From the NCBI GenBank assembly GCA_910577655.1, contig CAJTOW010000005.1:1-64000 (forward strand): a stretch of 64,000 nt of DNA, in the 5' to 3' direction. The translations under genes and the position numbers were made by a program. Source of the stretch: an uncultured Lachnospiraceae bacterium. GTDB taxonomy: Bacteria > Bacillota > Clostridia > Lachnospirales > Lachnospiraceae. The notes under the pieces are model-generated. The model was not told the origin of the DNA and searched no databases. It saw nothing but the letters and a program-made list of their open reading frames with translations. Shown one piece after another: positions 41,163-50,044 of this stretch. Each line of letters starts with the position of its first letter. Within the stretch, counting starts at the first letter, position 1.

Positions 41163-42874
41163 AAAAGAACGGGCTGACACTAAACCAGGCAAAGAGCATG
41201 GTTGATGCCAGTATCCGTGATATAAAAGACGGATTTGTGATAGTCGGGTGTTATCTCAGGATAATCCGGGAGGATCGTCTGTGGGAGAAATATTACAGCA
41301 GCTTCCGGGAATTTCTGGAAGCCAACTATGAGAAAGACAAATCCTGGGCTTCCAGGTGCATCAGTCTTTATGAGCAGTTCGGAAAAGAGGTCAGGCCAGG
41401 GGAACTGCCGGCCCTGGCAGAGCCTTACCGTGACTACTCGGCCAGCCAGTTAATAGAGATGGTATCCATGACCGAAGACCAGCGGCAGCAGGTAACCCCG
41501 GACATGCCGGTACGCCAGATCCGGGGGATGAAGCCGAAACGGGAAAAGGAAGCGGGGATTCAGGCAGAAGAACCGGCTACAGAGCCAAAAGAGGAACAGA
41601 TTCCCGGTCAGATGGATATAACGGAATATCCGGGAGTGGCTGCGACGTCGCAGCAGGACGGTCCGGCACAGCGGACAGCGGAGGAAGAGCCGGAGGAAGG
41701 GCAGGAGGAAGAAATAACGGACTGCCAGGAAGAAGTTGCGACGTCGCAACTTCCGGAACCGGAAGCGTCGGAGGGGCAGCAGGATTCCCCCGCAGGGCTG
41801 TCTGCATATGGCACACCGGTGAGGAGGTACCCGGAAGGAAGCCTGACTGCAGCTGCCGGATGTGAGGGCGGGATGTACTACTGCTCCAGCTGTGCCATGG
41901 ACTGCGGCATCCGGCAGGAGGCCCGCCAGTGCAGATATGCCACCATGGCCAGTCCGTTTCCGTGCGGGCAGATGGAAAAACTGGGGGAACTGGGGCAGAA
42001 CGGGAGCTGCCAGTTCGTGGAGCACGGCCTGGCATACCATGCACCGGGGAGCGGAACAGCAGAACTGTGCTGCATGGAGTGCGGGAATATCTGCGGGGAT
42101 GCCTGCCAGAGGGCACTGGCCGGGATACTGCAGGACGGAACGGAACCGGAGGAATCCGCCCCAAATGACCAGGAAACCGGAACAGAAGATCCAGAAACCG
42201 GAACACAGGACCAGGAAACCGGAACAGAAGCCGGAAATACCGGCAAGGAACCGGAAAAATCCGTTATTGATACAGATTCCGTGGAAGTGCCGAAGGCAGC
42301 TCCGGAACCACCTGCTGCCTATGACCGGCGGAAACTGGAGGAAATGATCAGGAAAGCCGAAGAAATGATCAAAACAGTGGAAGCGCACAGGGACGAAGTT
42401 GGACCAGACTTCTACACGAAACATGCCATGCAGCTTGAGGCATACCGGAACCTGCTGGAAGCGTATGAAGGGCAGGAGGCAGCAGGCAGGGAACCGGAAG
42501 AAGAAACCGTCCCGGTCCAGCCGGAACTCCCGGTCCTGAAAAACAATGACCAGCGGAAAGCATGGCTGAGAAACTACCGAGACTGGGGGCTGTGGTATGA
42601 GGACAGAAACATCGGCGCAAAGTATTACCGGTACATATTTGGCAACGGGGCGGTCCTGATCGTGGATGAATACCAGCATGGTGCGGACGGAATAGTGCCG
42701 GAATACACCAGCAGTTTCCTGCACCTGGTAGGAGGGCCGAAGCCGGGAATGAACCAGTCAAACGGCTGTAGCATGTGGCCGTACCATAAACGGTACTGCC
42801 GCCATTCGGACAGCGAATCCGAGCTGGTGGAATTTTTAAAAGCATTACAGCGGAAAGGGAAACAGAAAAGATGA
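41150..42874 (+). CDS. DUF3102-like phage protein with acidic repeats and Cys-rich region
   Basis: This 574-residue modular protein starts at ATG 41150 after GGGAGGCAGCAGG. The N-terminus (about 8-120) is a helical DUF3102-like domain (AKSMVDASIRDIKDGFVIVG). Then comes a long Glu/Gln/Pro-rich linker, a Cys-rich zinc-like region (about 243-325, CSSCAMDC ... CCMECGNICGDAC), low-complexity ETGTEDPETGTQD repeats (about 345-380), a helix and a conserved C-terminal domain (about 465-574) with KAWLRNYRDWGLWYED. Role unknown; homologues are frequent in clostridial phages. Two perfect DNA palindromes lie inside the coding sequence. Confidence 0.65.
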   Translation: MEQVKKNGLTLNQAKSMVDASIRDIKDGFVIVGCYLRIIREDRLWEKYYSSFREFLEANYEKDKSWASRCISLYEQFGKEVRPGELPALAEPYRDYSASQLIEMVSMTEDQRQQVTPDMPVRQIRGMKPKREKEAGIQAEEPATEPKEEQIPGQMDITEYPGVAATSQQDGPAQRTAEEEPEEGQEEEITDCQEEVATSQLPEPEASEGQQDSPAGLSAYGTPVRRYPEGSLTAAAGCEGGMYYCSSCAMDCGIRQEARQCRYATMASPFPCGQMEKLGELGQNGSCQFVEHGLAYHAPGSGTAELCCMECGNICGDACQRALAGILQDGTEPEESAPNDQETGTEDPETGTQDQETGTEAGNTGKEPEKSVIDTDSVEVPKAAPEPPAAYDRRKLEEMIRKAEEMIKTVEAHRDEVGPDFYTKHAMQLEAYRNLLEAYEGQEAAGREPEEETVPVQPELPVLKNNDQRKAWLRNYRDWGLWYEDRNIGAKYYRYIFGNGAVLIVDEYQHGADGIVPEYTSSFLHLVGGPKPGMNQSNGCSMWPYHKRYCRHSDSESELVEFLKALQRKGKQKR

Positions 42875-43320
42875 TGGTAAGACAGATCAGCAGAAAGGAA
42901 GCGCTGGAACTGGCAGCACGCGGATGTGAGGTTTTGATGATGGGGCCAACTACTGAAGAGCCGGGAGGCTGGGAGGACTATGAACCGGGAACCCTGGACA
43001 GACTGCTGGACGGCTGCCTTTTCTTCCGGGAAGTTCCGGCTTTGGAAAAGGACCTTTTCCAGGAGGTCACAGAAACACCACCGGCGGAACCGGCCACGGA
43101 AAGCCGGGACGGCAGCAGGCAGGACGCAGCAGAAACGGAACAGTCCGCAAAAAAAGAAGGCCAGGGGAGGCGTGTGAAGGTGGACACCGGAAAACTCATG
43201 GCCCTGCACAATGCCGGGTGGAGCAACATAAAGATCGGGCAGGAACTGGGAATCAGCGAGTTTACCGTAAGAAAATATCTGAAACAGATGAAGGAGGAGA
43301 AAGATGCAGCAGTGGAATAA
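42871..43320 (+). CDS. Phage protein with C-terminal helix-turn-helix
   Basis: The 149-residue protein overlaps the previous gene (ATGATG at 42871). Residues about 100-145 hold a helix-turn-helix, MALHNAGWSNIKIGQELGIS followed by EFTVRKYLKQ, so DNA binding is likely. The N-terminal part (GCEVLMMGPTTEEPGGW) is of unknown fold. It may regulate phage genes. Confidence 0.65.
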   Translation: MMVRQISRKEALELAARGCEVLMMGPTTEEPGGWEDYEPGTLDRLLDGCLFFREVPALEKDLFQEVTETPPAEPATESRDGSRQDAAETEQSAKKEGQGRRVKVDTGKLMALHNAGWSNIKIGQELGISEFTVRKYLKQMKEEKDAAVE

Positions 43321-43744
43321 AATGCTGACCAGACAGAGCCCGGACGGTAACTGGGAAGTAACAGGAATACCGTGGAGTGAGATCCAGGGAAGTCTTTACG
43401 GGGCACTGTGCAAACTCAGGGATTACGAAAAGACCGGGCTCCAGCCGGGGCAGATCCTGGAGATGAACGAACTGTACCTGGAGAAGTGCCGGGAAGTAAA
43501 CGCCCTTAAGAGAAAAGACCGGTGGATTCCGGTGGAGTATGAAGAACAGAAACCGCCCCAGGACAGGTACATCCTTCTGTCATTCAGCAATTTCTCTGTG
43601 CCCGTGACTGGCCGGTACGAAGAAGATGACGGTGGCGGGGCATTCTATGCAGGCGATGACGGGGAAACATGCAGCCAGCAGTATCTCGTTGTAAATGCCT
43701 GGAGACCGCTGCCTGAGCCGTACAGAGAGGAGGGCGACGGATGA
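43304..43744 (+). CDS. DUF551-containing phage protein
   Basis: This 146-residue protein has a C-terminal DUF551 domain, recognisable from RWIPVEYEEQKPPQDRYILL and VVNAWRPLPEPY. The N-terminal half is helical (LYGALCKLRDYEKTGLQPG), a segment often paired with DUF551. DUF551 proteins are common in phages; the function is unknown. Starts inside the previous gene after AAGGAGGAG. Confidence 0.8.
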   Translation: MQQWNKMLTRQSPDGNWEVTGIPWSEIQGSLYGALCKLRDYEKTGLQPGQILEMNELYLEKCREVNALKRKDRWIPVEYEEQKPPQDRYILLSFSNFSVPVTGRYEEDDGGGAFYAGDDGETCSQQYLVVNAWRPLPEPYREEGDG

Positions 43745-43947
43745 TCCGGACAGACCGGAGAACCAGCAGCCAGCTGGCCTACATAACGGAGCGGTTCCGG
43801 CTCCACCAGGAAAAGGCCCGGTCAGAAGATCCGTTTGTGGCCGGTGTGGCCGCGGCGATGTGTGAAATTGAACTGTGGGAGATGTGGGCGCTGACCCAGG
43901 TACTGGGCCGGCCCCGGATACAGGGCACCAGAAGGAGGAAGCAGTGA
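43741..43947 (+). CDS. Small hypothetical phage protein
   Basis: The 68-residue protein (MIRTDRRTSSQLAYITERFR) starts in an ATGA overlap with the DUF551 gene. It is basic at both ends and helical. Not recognised. Confidence 0.6.
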   Translation: MIRTDRRTSSQLAYITERFRLHQEKARSEDPFVAGVAAAMCEIELWEMWALTQVLGRPRIQGTRRRKQ

Positions 43948-44225
43948 AGATGAAGAAAGAAAAAGTAAAATGTTCAGAGTGTGAATTCTGCGAAGAATTC
44001 AGAAGTTACAGAAGGGATACCAGTGACTTCCGGTGCAAACACCCGGACCAGGATTATATTTACAGATATTTCATGGAGCGCCGTATGGTAAAATCCCATG
44101 GATATCTTGGAACCGGAAAAAGATACAGCCACGAAGTCCCGGTCAAAACGTCCCCCGCCTGGTGTCCCAGAAAGAAGGCACCGGAGAAAGGAGACAGCCT
44201 TCATGGCGCGAAGGAGAAAGCATAA
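43944..44225 (+). CDS. Small Cys-rich protein, possible zinc binder
   Basis: The 93-residue protein contains CSECEFCEEF and a later FRCKHP and WCPRK, giving five or six cysteines suited to zinc. I start at GTG 43944, which overlaps the previous stop in GTGA and has AAGGAGG five bases upstream; ATG 43950 is the alternative. Function unknown. Confidence 0.6.
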   Translation: MKMKKEKVKCSECEFCEEFRSYRRDTSDFRCKHPDQDYIYRYFMERRMVKSHGYLGTGKRYSHEVPVKTSPAWCPRKKAPEKGDSLHGAKEKA

Positions 44226-44412
44226 CAGCCATTCCGGTACCCACGGGGACCAGGAAAGACCGGGCAGGCAGCAGGACACAGAAACAGATACATACATCCG
44301 GTACGGACCGAAACCGCAGACATGGGCAGCAGGGATGCCGCCATACTGTTTCACGGAGCTGTGCCCGGACCCCGGGCTGCGCGGGCAGGGAGGGAACAAA
44401 GGCGGGAAATAG
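44203..44412 (+). CDS. Small basic hypothetical protein
   Basis: The 69-residue frame (MARRRKHNSHSGTHGDQERP) starts inside the previous gene with AAGGAG nine bases upstream. It is basic and Gly/Pro-rich with no recognised fold. Overlap and composition make it less certain than its neighbours. Confidence 0.45.
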   Translation: MARRRKHNSHSGTHGDQERPGRQQDTETDTYIRYGPKPQTWAAGMPPYCFTELCPDPGLRGQGGNKGGK

Positions 44413-44435
44413 AATATCCGGAGGGAGGGATACCA

Positions 44436-44882
44436 TTGGACAAAGCAATACTGGTCCAGTACTGCGAGATGAAAGAGGAAATCAGGGATTTAAGGCAGAG
44501 GATACAGAAGCTGGACCGGTTTCTGGAGCACCCGCCGGTGGTGTCGGATACGGTCAGGGGTACCAGGAAGGACGGGACCACCGGCCCGATCCGGATCACC
44601 GGCATCCCGAACCCGGAGTATTACCGGAAGCAGAATGCCCGTCAGAGGTACCAGCTTCTTCTTGAGCAGAAAGAGGCGGAGCTTCTGGAACTGACCTGCC
44701 AGGCCGAAGAGTACATAGAGAGCATCCCGCAGTCAGAACTGCGGATTATGTTCCGGCTGTATTATATTGACGGCTACTATTACGCAGGAGTGGCAATGCG
44801 GATGAACAGTATGTTCCCAAGGCGGAGATATACGGAGGAGAGTGTGAGGAAGAAGATCACAAGATTTTTTGAAGAAAATTGA
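44436..44882 (+). CDS. ArpU/sigma-like late regulator
   Basis: This 148-residue protein has an N-terminal coiled region (CEMKEEIRDLRQRIQKLDRF) and a C-terminal sigma-70 region 4-like helix-turn-helix (FRLYYIDGYYYAGVAMRMN ... ESVRKKITRFF). Such ArpU/RinA-type regulators sit directly before the terminase genes in Firmicute phages and switch on late transcription. The start is TTG 44436 after GGAGGGAGGG; longer frames lack a ribosome site. A structured non-coding region follows. Confidence 0.75.
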   Translation: MDKAILVQYCEMKEEIRDLRQRIQKLDRFLEHPPVVSDTVRGTRKDGTTGPIRITGIPNPEYYRKQNARQRYQLLLEQKEAELLELTCQAEEYIESIPQSELRIMFRLYYIDGYYYAGVAMRMNSMFPRRRYTEESVRKKITRFFEEN

Positions 44883-44970
44883 AAAATGTCCGGCAGTGTC
44901 CGGTGAAAGTGTGGTAAGATGATACCATGCAGTAAGTGACGGCACACTTCTTGCAATCCTCCTTTTGACA

Positions 44971-45127
44971 TAGCGGTGGCCAGGTGTCACAGCCTGGCTG
45001 CCGGATCGGTTCCGGCGGGCACCAGCGATAAAAGCGCGAAGACCGCTATTAACCTGGTTTATAGGCTCTCCATCCTGACGTTCCAGGCGCGAGAAGGCAT
45101 CTGTCGTAAGATAGGTGCTTTTCTTTT
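44971..45127 (+). ncRNA. Candidate structured RNA with cloverleaf and terminator
   Basis: TAGCGGT (44971-44977) pairs with ACCGCTA (45042-45048) and closes a 78-base junction with three inner hairpins: CCAGG/CCTGG, GCCGG/CCGGC with a 7-base ATCGGTT loop, and a weak GCG/CGC. Further on, CCTGG (near 45053) can pair with CCAGG (near 45083). GCATCTGTC pairs with GATAGGTGC (45097-45118, GTAA loop) and is followed by TTTTCTTTT, a strong intrinsic terminator. It follows the late-regulator gene and may be a 3'-derived or independent RNA. The tRNA-like outline lacks a T-arm. Confidence 0.5.
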
Positions 45128-45173
45128 GTCAAGATTTGTTGTATGATAGGAGAAAACAAGGGAGAGAAAAGTT

Positions 45174-46064
45174 ATGGCAGGCTGGAATGATATTTTATAT
45201 GAAATAAGAGATACCCCACCCCAGTTCGATTATGTGAGGCGTCGTTATTTAAAAAAGTTGAGTCAATATACGAAACGGAATACTATTTGCTATTATTCAA
45301 GCTGGCTGAGCAAAAGAAGTGCAAATAATTTAGATATTAACGATTCTGATATGACAGGTTTTATGAATGCGATAAAGGATTTAGATTGTTCTAAAGGATT
45401 GGATTTAATTTTGCATACACCAGGAGGAGATCCAGCGGCATCAGAAGCCATAGTTAACTATCTAAGGACAAAATTTAATAAAGACATTAGGGCTATAGTC
45501 CCTCAACTCGCAATGTCAGCAGGAACAATGATTGCTTGTGCGGCAAAAGAAATAGTGATGGGAAAACAATCGAGTTTGGGTCCTATAGATCCTCAATTTA
45601 ATGGAATTCCTGCGTATAACATAAAATTAGAATTTGAGGAAGCAAAGGAAGATTTGTTAAGAGATCCACGAAATGCCCAGTATTGGATGATAAAATTACA
45701 GCAATATCCAGCGGCTTTTATGAAAACTGCTTTAGACGCTATTGCACTATCAGGCCAATTAATAGAAGAATGGCTTGGAAGTTGTATGTTCGATAAAAGT
45801 CAAGAGGGTGATAGAAAAACTATCCAGAAGATCGTTGATAGCTTAAATGAGCACGATAATTCTAAAAATCATGGAAGACATTTAGGCATAGATTTTTGTA
45901 CAAATATAGGATTGAAAATTTTTCCATTGGAAAGTGACTCAGAACTTCAGGATCTGGTATTAAGCGTTCACCATGCGTACATGATAACAATGGATAGTAC
46001 AGCTGCAGTAAAAATCATAGAAAACCAGGATGGAAAGCTCATGGTTTCAAACCAGCCACAATAG
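45174..46064 (+). CDS. SDH-type Clp-fold serine protease
   Basis: The 296-residue protein belongs to the serine dehydrogenase proteinase (SDH_sah) family with a ClpP/SppA-like fold. HTPGGDPAAS at 81-90 forms the oxyanion region and AMSAGTMIACAAKEI holds the likely nucleophile Ser115, followed by SSLGPIDPQF near 133. Such enzymes cut peptides near membranes; there is no signal peptide here. GGGAGAG precedes ATG 45174. The DNA is far more AT-rich than the surrounding phage genes, and the gene is not part of the usual late-gene order, so it looks like an acquired cargo (moron) gene. Confidence 0.85.
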   Translation: MAGWNDILYEIRDTPPQFDYVRRRYLKKLSQYTKRNTICYYSSWLSKRSANNLDINDSDMTGFMNAIKDLDCSKGLDLILHTPGGDPAASEAIVNYLRTKFNKDIRAIVPQLAMSAGTMIACAAKEIVMGKQSSLGPIDPQFNGIPAYNIKLEFEEAKEDLLRDPRNAQYWMIKLQQYPAAFMKTALDAIALSGQLIEEWLGSCMFDKSQEGDRKTIQKIVDSLNEHDNSKNHGRHLGIDFCTNIGLKIFPLESDSELQDLVLSVHHAYMITMDSTAAVKIIENQDGKLMVSNQPQ

Positions 46065-46123
46065 GCTTGTTAAGGCTTGAAATTTGTGGTAAGATGTATT
46101 TAACAATATTGAGGAGGCAAACA

Positions 46124-46327
46124 ATGAAAACCATAGACACACGAGAAATACAAGAATTGTATGAGCTGTGCGGTTTAGATGCCGGTAAGATCGATCATAT
46201 AAGAGGCAGTATAAATTTAGGTAAAATGAACAGCAAGTTAAATTCGGATTTCTCTCATATTTATGGGAATAGTAGCTCTAATAATTTAACTAATATGACA
46301 ATTGCATCCAAGAAGCGTGGCTATTAA
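46124..46327 (+). CDS. Small AT-rich protein downstream of the serine protease
   Basis: The 67-residue protein (MKTIDTREIQELYELCGLDA) starts after GAGGAGG at 46124. It is polar, with an Asn/Ser-rich middle. It lies 59 bases after the SDH-type gene and shares its low GC content, so the two may have arrived together. No function is recognised; it could be a partner or substrate of the protease. Confidence 0.6.
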   Translation: MKTIDTREIQELYELCGLDAGKIDHIRGSINLGKMNSKLNSDFSHIYGNSSSNNLTNMTIASKKRGY

Positions 46328-46411
46328 GGCTACTATATAGTGAATGAGAGGTGGCCCCCCAGCCATCTCTTTTCCTTTTTCCAAAAACCAACCAATAGGA
46401 GGTGATCCGGC

Positions 46412-47215
46412 ATGGCCAGGGCACCAGACCCAAGGGCAGAGCAGGCTAAGGAACTGTACCTTGCAGGCAAAAAACTGGTAGAGATAGCGAAACATCTGGA
46501 TTTGCCAGAGGGAACGGTCCGCCGCTGGAAATGCACCTATAAGTGGGGAGAAGAGAAAAGCGAACGCTCGGATAGAAAAAGCGAACGTTCGAAAAGAACA
46601 GAAAAACGGAAGCGGGGCGCCCAGCCTGGAAATAGGAACAGTTCCGGCGGGCCACCGGGCAATAAGAAGGCAGTCACCACGGGAGAGTTTGAGACTCTCC
46701 TTTTTGATTGCCTGGATGACGAGGAAAAGCGCCTTGTGGCATCAGTTCCGGCAGACAAGCAGCGTCTTCTTCTCCAGGAAATACAGCTTCTCACCGTCCG
46801 GGAACGCCGGATGCTGAAACGGATAGAAGCCATAAAGGGATCCGTGGAGAACCTCCCCAGTGGGGAGACGCTGGACGGCATGACCCTCGTAAGCCGCAAA
46901 TACGGCACGGAGAAAGACAAGGAAACAGATTTGAAGGAGTACCAGGGTAAAATCGGCCAGATCCAGGCCATAGAGGAAGCCCTGACCCGGGTGCAGGCCA
47001 GAAAGCAGAGGGCGGTTGAATCCCTGCACAAGTTTGGCTTTGATGATTCCCAGCTTCAGATCGAGACAAAAAAGCTTGAGATCGCGGCCAGGGCAAGAGG
47101 GGAACTGGATGGCGACGGGGAGGAACCGGACGACGGATTCCTGGAGGCGCTGAAAGGCCAGGAAGACTGGAAGGAATGGAACCAGGAAGATGAAGAGGAG
47201 AAAACCGGTATTTAA
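46412..47215 (+). CDS. Terminase small subunit
   Basis: This 267-residue protein opens MARAPDPRAEQAKELYLAGKK and has the AKHLDLPEGTVRRWK helix-turn-helix of PBSX-type (XtmA/YqaS-like) small terminases. A basic KSERSKRTEKRKRG segment, a GNRNSSGGPPGNKKA motif and a helical oligomerisation region follow. It recognises the packaging site and hands DNA to the large subunit, whose gene overlaps by 26 bases. AGGAGGTGATCC is the ribosome site. Confidence 0.88.
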   Translation: MARAPDPRAEQAKELYLAGKKLVEIAKHLDLPEGTVRRWKCTYKWGEEKSERSDRKSERSKRTEKRKRGAQPGNRNSSGGPPGNKKAVTTGEFETLLFDCLDDEEKRLVASVPADKQRLLLQEIQLLTVRERRMLKRIEAIKGSVENLPSGETLDGMTLVSRKYGTEKDKETDLKEYQGKIGQIQAIEEALTRVQARKQRAVESLHKFGFDDSQLQIETKKLEIAARARGELDGDGEEPDDGFLEALKGQEDWKEWNQEDEEEKTGI

Positions 47216-48494
47216 ATTCAGCCCCTTTTCCCGGAGGCAGCGCCAGGTGATGAACTGGTGGATGGAGAACAGCCCGGTGAAGAACTGTGACGGTATCATA
47301 GCGGACGGCGCGATCCGGTCCGGCAAGACCGTGGCCATGTCCCTGGGATTTGTTTTCTGGGCCATGGAGCACTTTGACGGGCAGATCTTTATCATGGCAG
47401 GCAAGACCATTAGCTCCTTCAAGCGGAATGTACTGCAGAATTTAAAGCTGATGCTCACCAGCCGGGGGTATCACTGGAAACACCATCTGTCCGGCGAGAC
47501 ACCCAACATGCTGGAGGTTACCCGGAAAGGGCGGACAAACTACTTTTACATGTTCGGCGGCAAGGATGAAGCTGCCCAGGACCTGGTCCAGGGTATTACG
47601 GCTGCCGGGGCCTTTTTTGATGAAGTGGCCCTGATGCCGGAGTCTTTTGTCAACCAGGCTACGGGCAGATGTTCCGTTGCGGGCAGTAAGTTCTGGTTTA
47701 ACTGCAACCCGGCAGGCCCCATGCACTGGTTCAAGACCGGGTGGATTGACAAGAAACGGGAGAAAAGGCTGGTATATCTGCACTTTACCATGGAGGACAA
47801 CTTAAGCCTGGATGAAAAGATCAAGGCCAGGTACCGCAGCATGTATGCCGGCGTATTCTTCCTGCGTTACATAAAGGGGCTGTGGGCCGTGGCAGAGGGC
47901 CTGGTCTACACCATGTGTACAGATGCAAACTATTACACTGACGAAGAGCGCCAGCCGGGTTTAAGGTCCACTGCTGCCAGGTATATTGCTGTAGACTACG
48001 GCACCACCAATCCGTGCGTGTTCCTGGAGATCTGGGACGACGGACAGACAGTCTGGGTGGACCGGGAGTACCGCTGGGACAGCCGGTCAGAGGAAGCCAG
48101 GCGCAGGGGAAGTCCCCAGAAGACAGACGCCCAGTATGCCGGTGACATGTCTGCATTTATGGGGACAGCCCCGGAGGACCAGTGCCCGGTAATCGTGGAC
48201 CCTTCCGCAGCCTCCTTTATCACGGAGCTGCGGGGCCGGGGATTCTATGTGATCCCTGCGGACAATGAGGTGCTGGACGGAATCCGCATGACATCCACGC
48301 TGCTGGCCCAGGGAAACATCATGATAAACAGGGCCTGCAAAGGCCTGGCAGCGGAAATGCAGACCTATGCGTGGGATGACAAGGCCGCGGAGCGCGGGGA
48401 GGAAAAGCCGGTGAAGCAGGCAGATCACGGCTGTGACGCCCTCCGCTATTTTGTCAAAACGAAAATACCCAGCTGGAGGACAGGAGCAGCATGA
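47190..48494 (+). CDS. Terminase large subunit
   Basis: The 434-residue packaging motor is PBSX/XtmB-like. Walker A is IADGAIRSGKTVAMS near residue 38-52, Walker B GAFFDEVALMPESF near 147-160, and the C-terminal RNase H-type nuclease has VDYGTTNPCVF near 270 and a late DHGCDALRYFV. It cuts concatemeric phage DNA and drives it into the prohead through the portal. The stop overlaps the portal start by four bases. Confidence 0.95.
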   Translation: MKRRKPVFKFSPFSRRQRQVMNWWMENSPVKNCDGIIADGAIRSGKTVAMSLGFVFWAMEHFDGQIFIMAGKTISSFKRNVLQNLKLMLTSRGYHWKHHLSGETPNMLEVTRKGRTNYFYMFGGKDEAAQDLVQGITAAGAFFDEVALMPESFVNQATGRCSVAGSKFWFNCNPAGPMHWFKTGWIDKKREKRLVYLHFTMEDNLSLDEKIKARYRSMYAGVFFLRYIKGLWAVAEGLVYTMCTDANYYTDEERQPGLRSTAARYIAVDYGTTNPCVFLEIWDDGQTVWVDREYRWDSRSEEARRRGSPQKTDAQYAGDMSAFMGTAPEDQCPVIVDPSAASFITELRGRGFYVIPADNEVLDGIRMTSTLLAQGNIMINRACKGLAAEMQTYAWDDKAAERGEEKPVKQADHGCDALRYFVKTKIPSWRTGAA

Positions 48495-50023
48495 GCAGAA
48501 AACACATATCCCGCCGCAGGGAGGCGGGCACACCGCCGAATCACACACAGCCCAATAATACACACCAGGCGCCCGTCACCACGATGGACGCCTTTTCCAA
48601 TCCCGCGGCCCGGATCGGCTTCGGGACCATGGATCTTCTGCAGGCCACGGAGTACCCGGTGACCCGGCTCACCCAGAATTACCAGCTTCTGACCAGTCTG
48701 TACCGGGACAACTGGATCGTGCAGAATATTGTGGCCACGATCCCCAATGACATCGTGCGGAAGTGGTACACTCTCCGCTCCGGTGTCACGCCGGAGTGCA
48801 TGGACCAGATGGCCCGTCTGGAGCGGACCACACAGCTCCGCAGAAAGCTGCTTCTGGGTATGTACTGGGGCAGGCTCTACGGCGGGGCGGCAGGTCTGGT
48901 CCTGGTCCGGGGTCAGGATGACTTAAGCCAGCCCCTGGATCTGGATGCGGTGCTGCCGGGAAGCTTCCTGGGGCTCCAGATCCTGGACCGGTGGAGTGGT
49001 GTGTATCCGGAGATGGAACTGGTGACAGACCCTTCCGATCCGGACTTTGGACTGCCGGCATTCTACACGGTCCGGGAGGAGGCCAGCGGGCAGATGGTGG
49101 CCAGGGTGCACCACAGCCGGATCCTGCGGTTCATCGGCAGGGAACTTCCCTGGCAGGAGCAGGTGACGGAGCTTTACTGGGGTGAAAGCGAGATCGAGGC
49201 TGTGTACAGTGAGGTGGTGAAACGGGACAATGTCTCCGGCAACATTGCAGCCCTGACCTTCCGGGCCAATGTGAACTATATGGAGTCGGACGGCCTGGAC
49301 CAGCTTCTGGGCACGGCCAACACGGAAATGCAGCGCCGTTTCTGGAACATGATGCAGGCCCAGGCAGTGATGGAAAGCAATTTCGGTACCCGGATCGTCA
49401 ACAGGGGGGATGCCATCCACAATACCCAGTACACCTTTACCGGGCTGCCGGATGTGTATGACCGGGTGATGATGGACGTGGCCGGGGCTGCCAGGACGCC
49501 GGTGACCAAGCTGTTCGGCAGGTCGGCGGCAGGGCTCAATTCCACCGGGGAGGATGACCTTCAGAACTATTACGATTACATTGACGGCCTGCGGGAAAAT
49601 GAATTCCGCCCCATGATCGAGCGGCTGCTGCCCATTATGGCGCTGTCGGCCTGGGGAGAGATCCCGGATGACCTGGATATTGACTTCCCGCCCATGTGGA
49701 CGCCGGATGCAAAGGAGATCGCGGAGATTGCGGAGCGGAAAACTGGCGCGGTGATCAGTGCCTACCAGAATGACCTTCTGGATGCGGGTACGGCCATGGA
49801 GGAGCTGCAGGCACTGGCAGACGAGACGGGGATTTTCGGAAAGATTTCCGACGAGAGTATAGAGGCCGGAAGGGGACAGACCTACACAAAGAGCCGGATG
49901 CTGGCAGACCCCATGGCAGGGCTGGAGATGGGGGCCGGGCCGGACCAGGCGGAAGAGGAGGCAGAAGCAGATGAAAACGGGGAAGAAGACGGGGATGGAA
50001 AGGATAAGGCTGAAAAACAGTAA
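48491..50023 (+). CDS. Portal protein, DUF1073 type
   Basis: This 510-residue protein matches the DUF1073/phage_portal family, with NYQLLTSLYRDNWIVQNIVA near 57, RRKLLLGMYWGRLYGGAAGL near 115 and GRSAAGLNSTGEDDLQNYYD near 345. It forms the dodecameric DNA gate at one capsid vertex. The C-terminal 30 residues are strongly acidic. Databases note similarity between the N-terminal part of this family and Acb1-type proteins, but gene order (terminase-portal-MuF) leaves the portal role clear. Confidence 0.9.
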   Translation: MSRKHISRRREAGTPPNHTQPNNTHQAPVTTMDAFSNPAARIGFGTMDLLQATEYPVTRLTQNYQLLTSLYRDNWIVQNIVATIPNDIVRKWYTLRSGVTPECMDQMARLERTTQLRRKLLLGMYWGRLYGGAAGLVLVRGQDDLSQPLDLDAVLPGSFLGLQILDRWSGVYPEMELVTDPSDPDFGLPAFYTVREEASGQMVARVHHSRILRFIGRELPWQEQVTELYWGESEIEAVYSEVVKRDNVSGNIAALTFRANVNYMESDGLDQLLGTANTEMQRRFWNMMQAQAVMESNFGTRIVNRGDAIHNTQYTFTGLPDVYDRVMMDVAGAARTPVTKLFGRSAAGLNSTGEDDLQNYYDYIDGLRENEFRPMIERLLPIMALSAWGEIPDDLDIDFPPMWTPDAKEIAEIAERKTGAVISAYQNDLLDAGTAMEELQALADETGIFGKISDESIEAGRGQTYTKSRMLADPMAGLEMGAGPDQAEEEAEADENGEEDGDGKDKAEKQ

Positions 50024-50044
50024 AGCCGGCAGGAGGAATGCAGT

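Noticed and set aside
44971..45048. tRNA-Arg(CGG)-like cloverleaf
   Set aside because: The acceptor and anticodon-like stems fit, but there is no T-arm with a TTCG loop, no U8 and no normal D-loop, so a working tRNA is unlikely. Kept only as a structured RNA candidate.
48491..50023. Anti-CBASS (Acb1) protein
   Set aside because: The family name links the DUF1073 N-terminus with Acb1, but the length, terminase-portal-MuF order and conserved portal segments indicate a structural portal protein.
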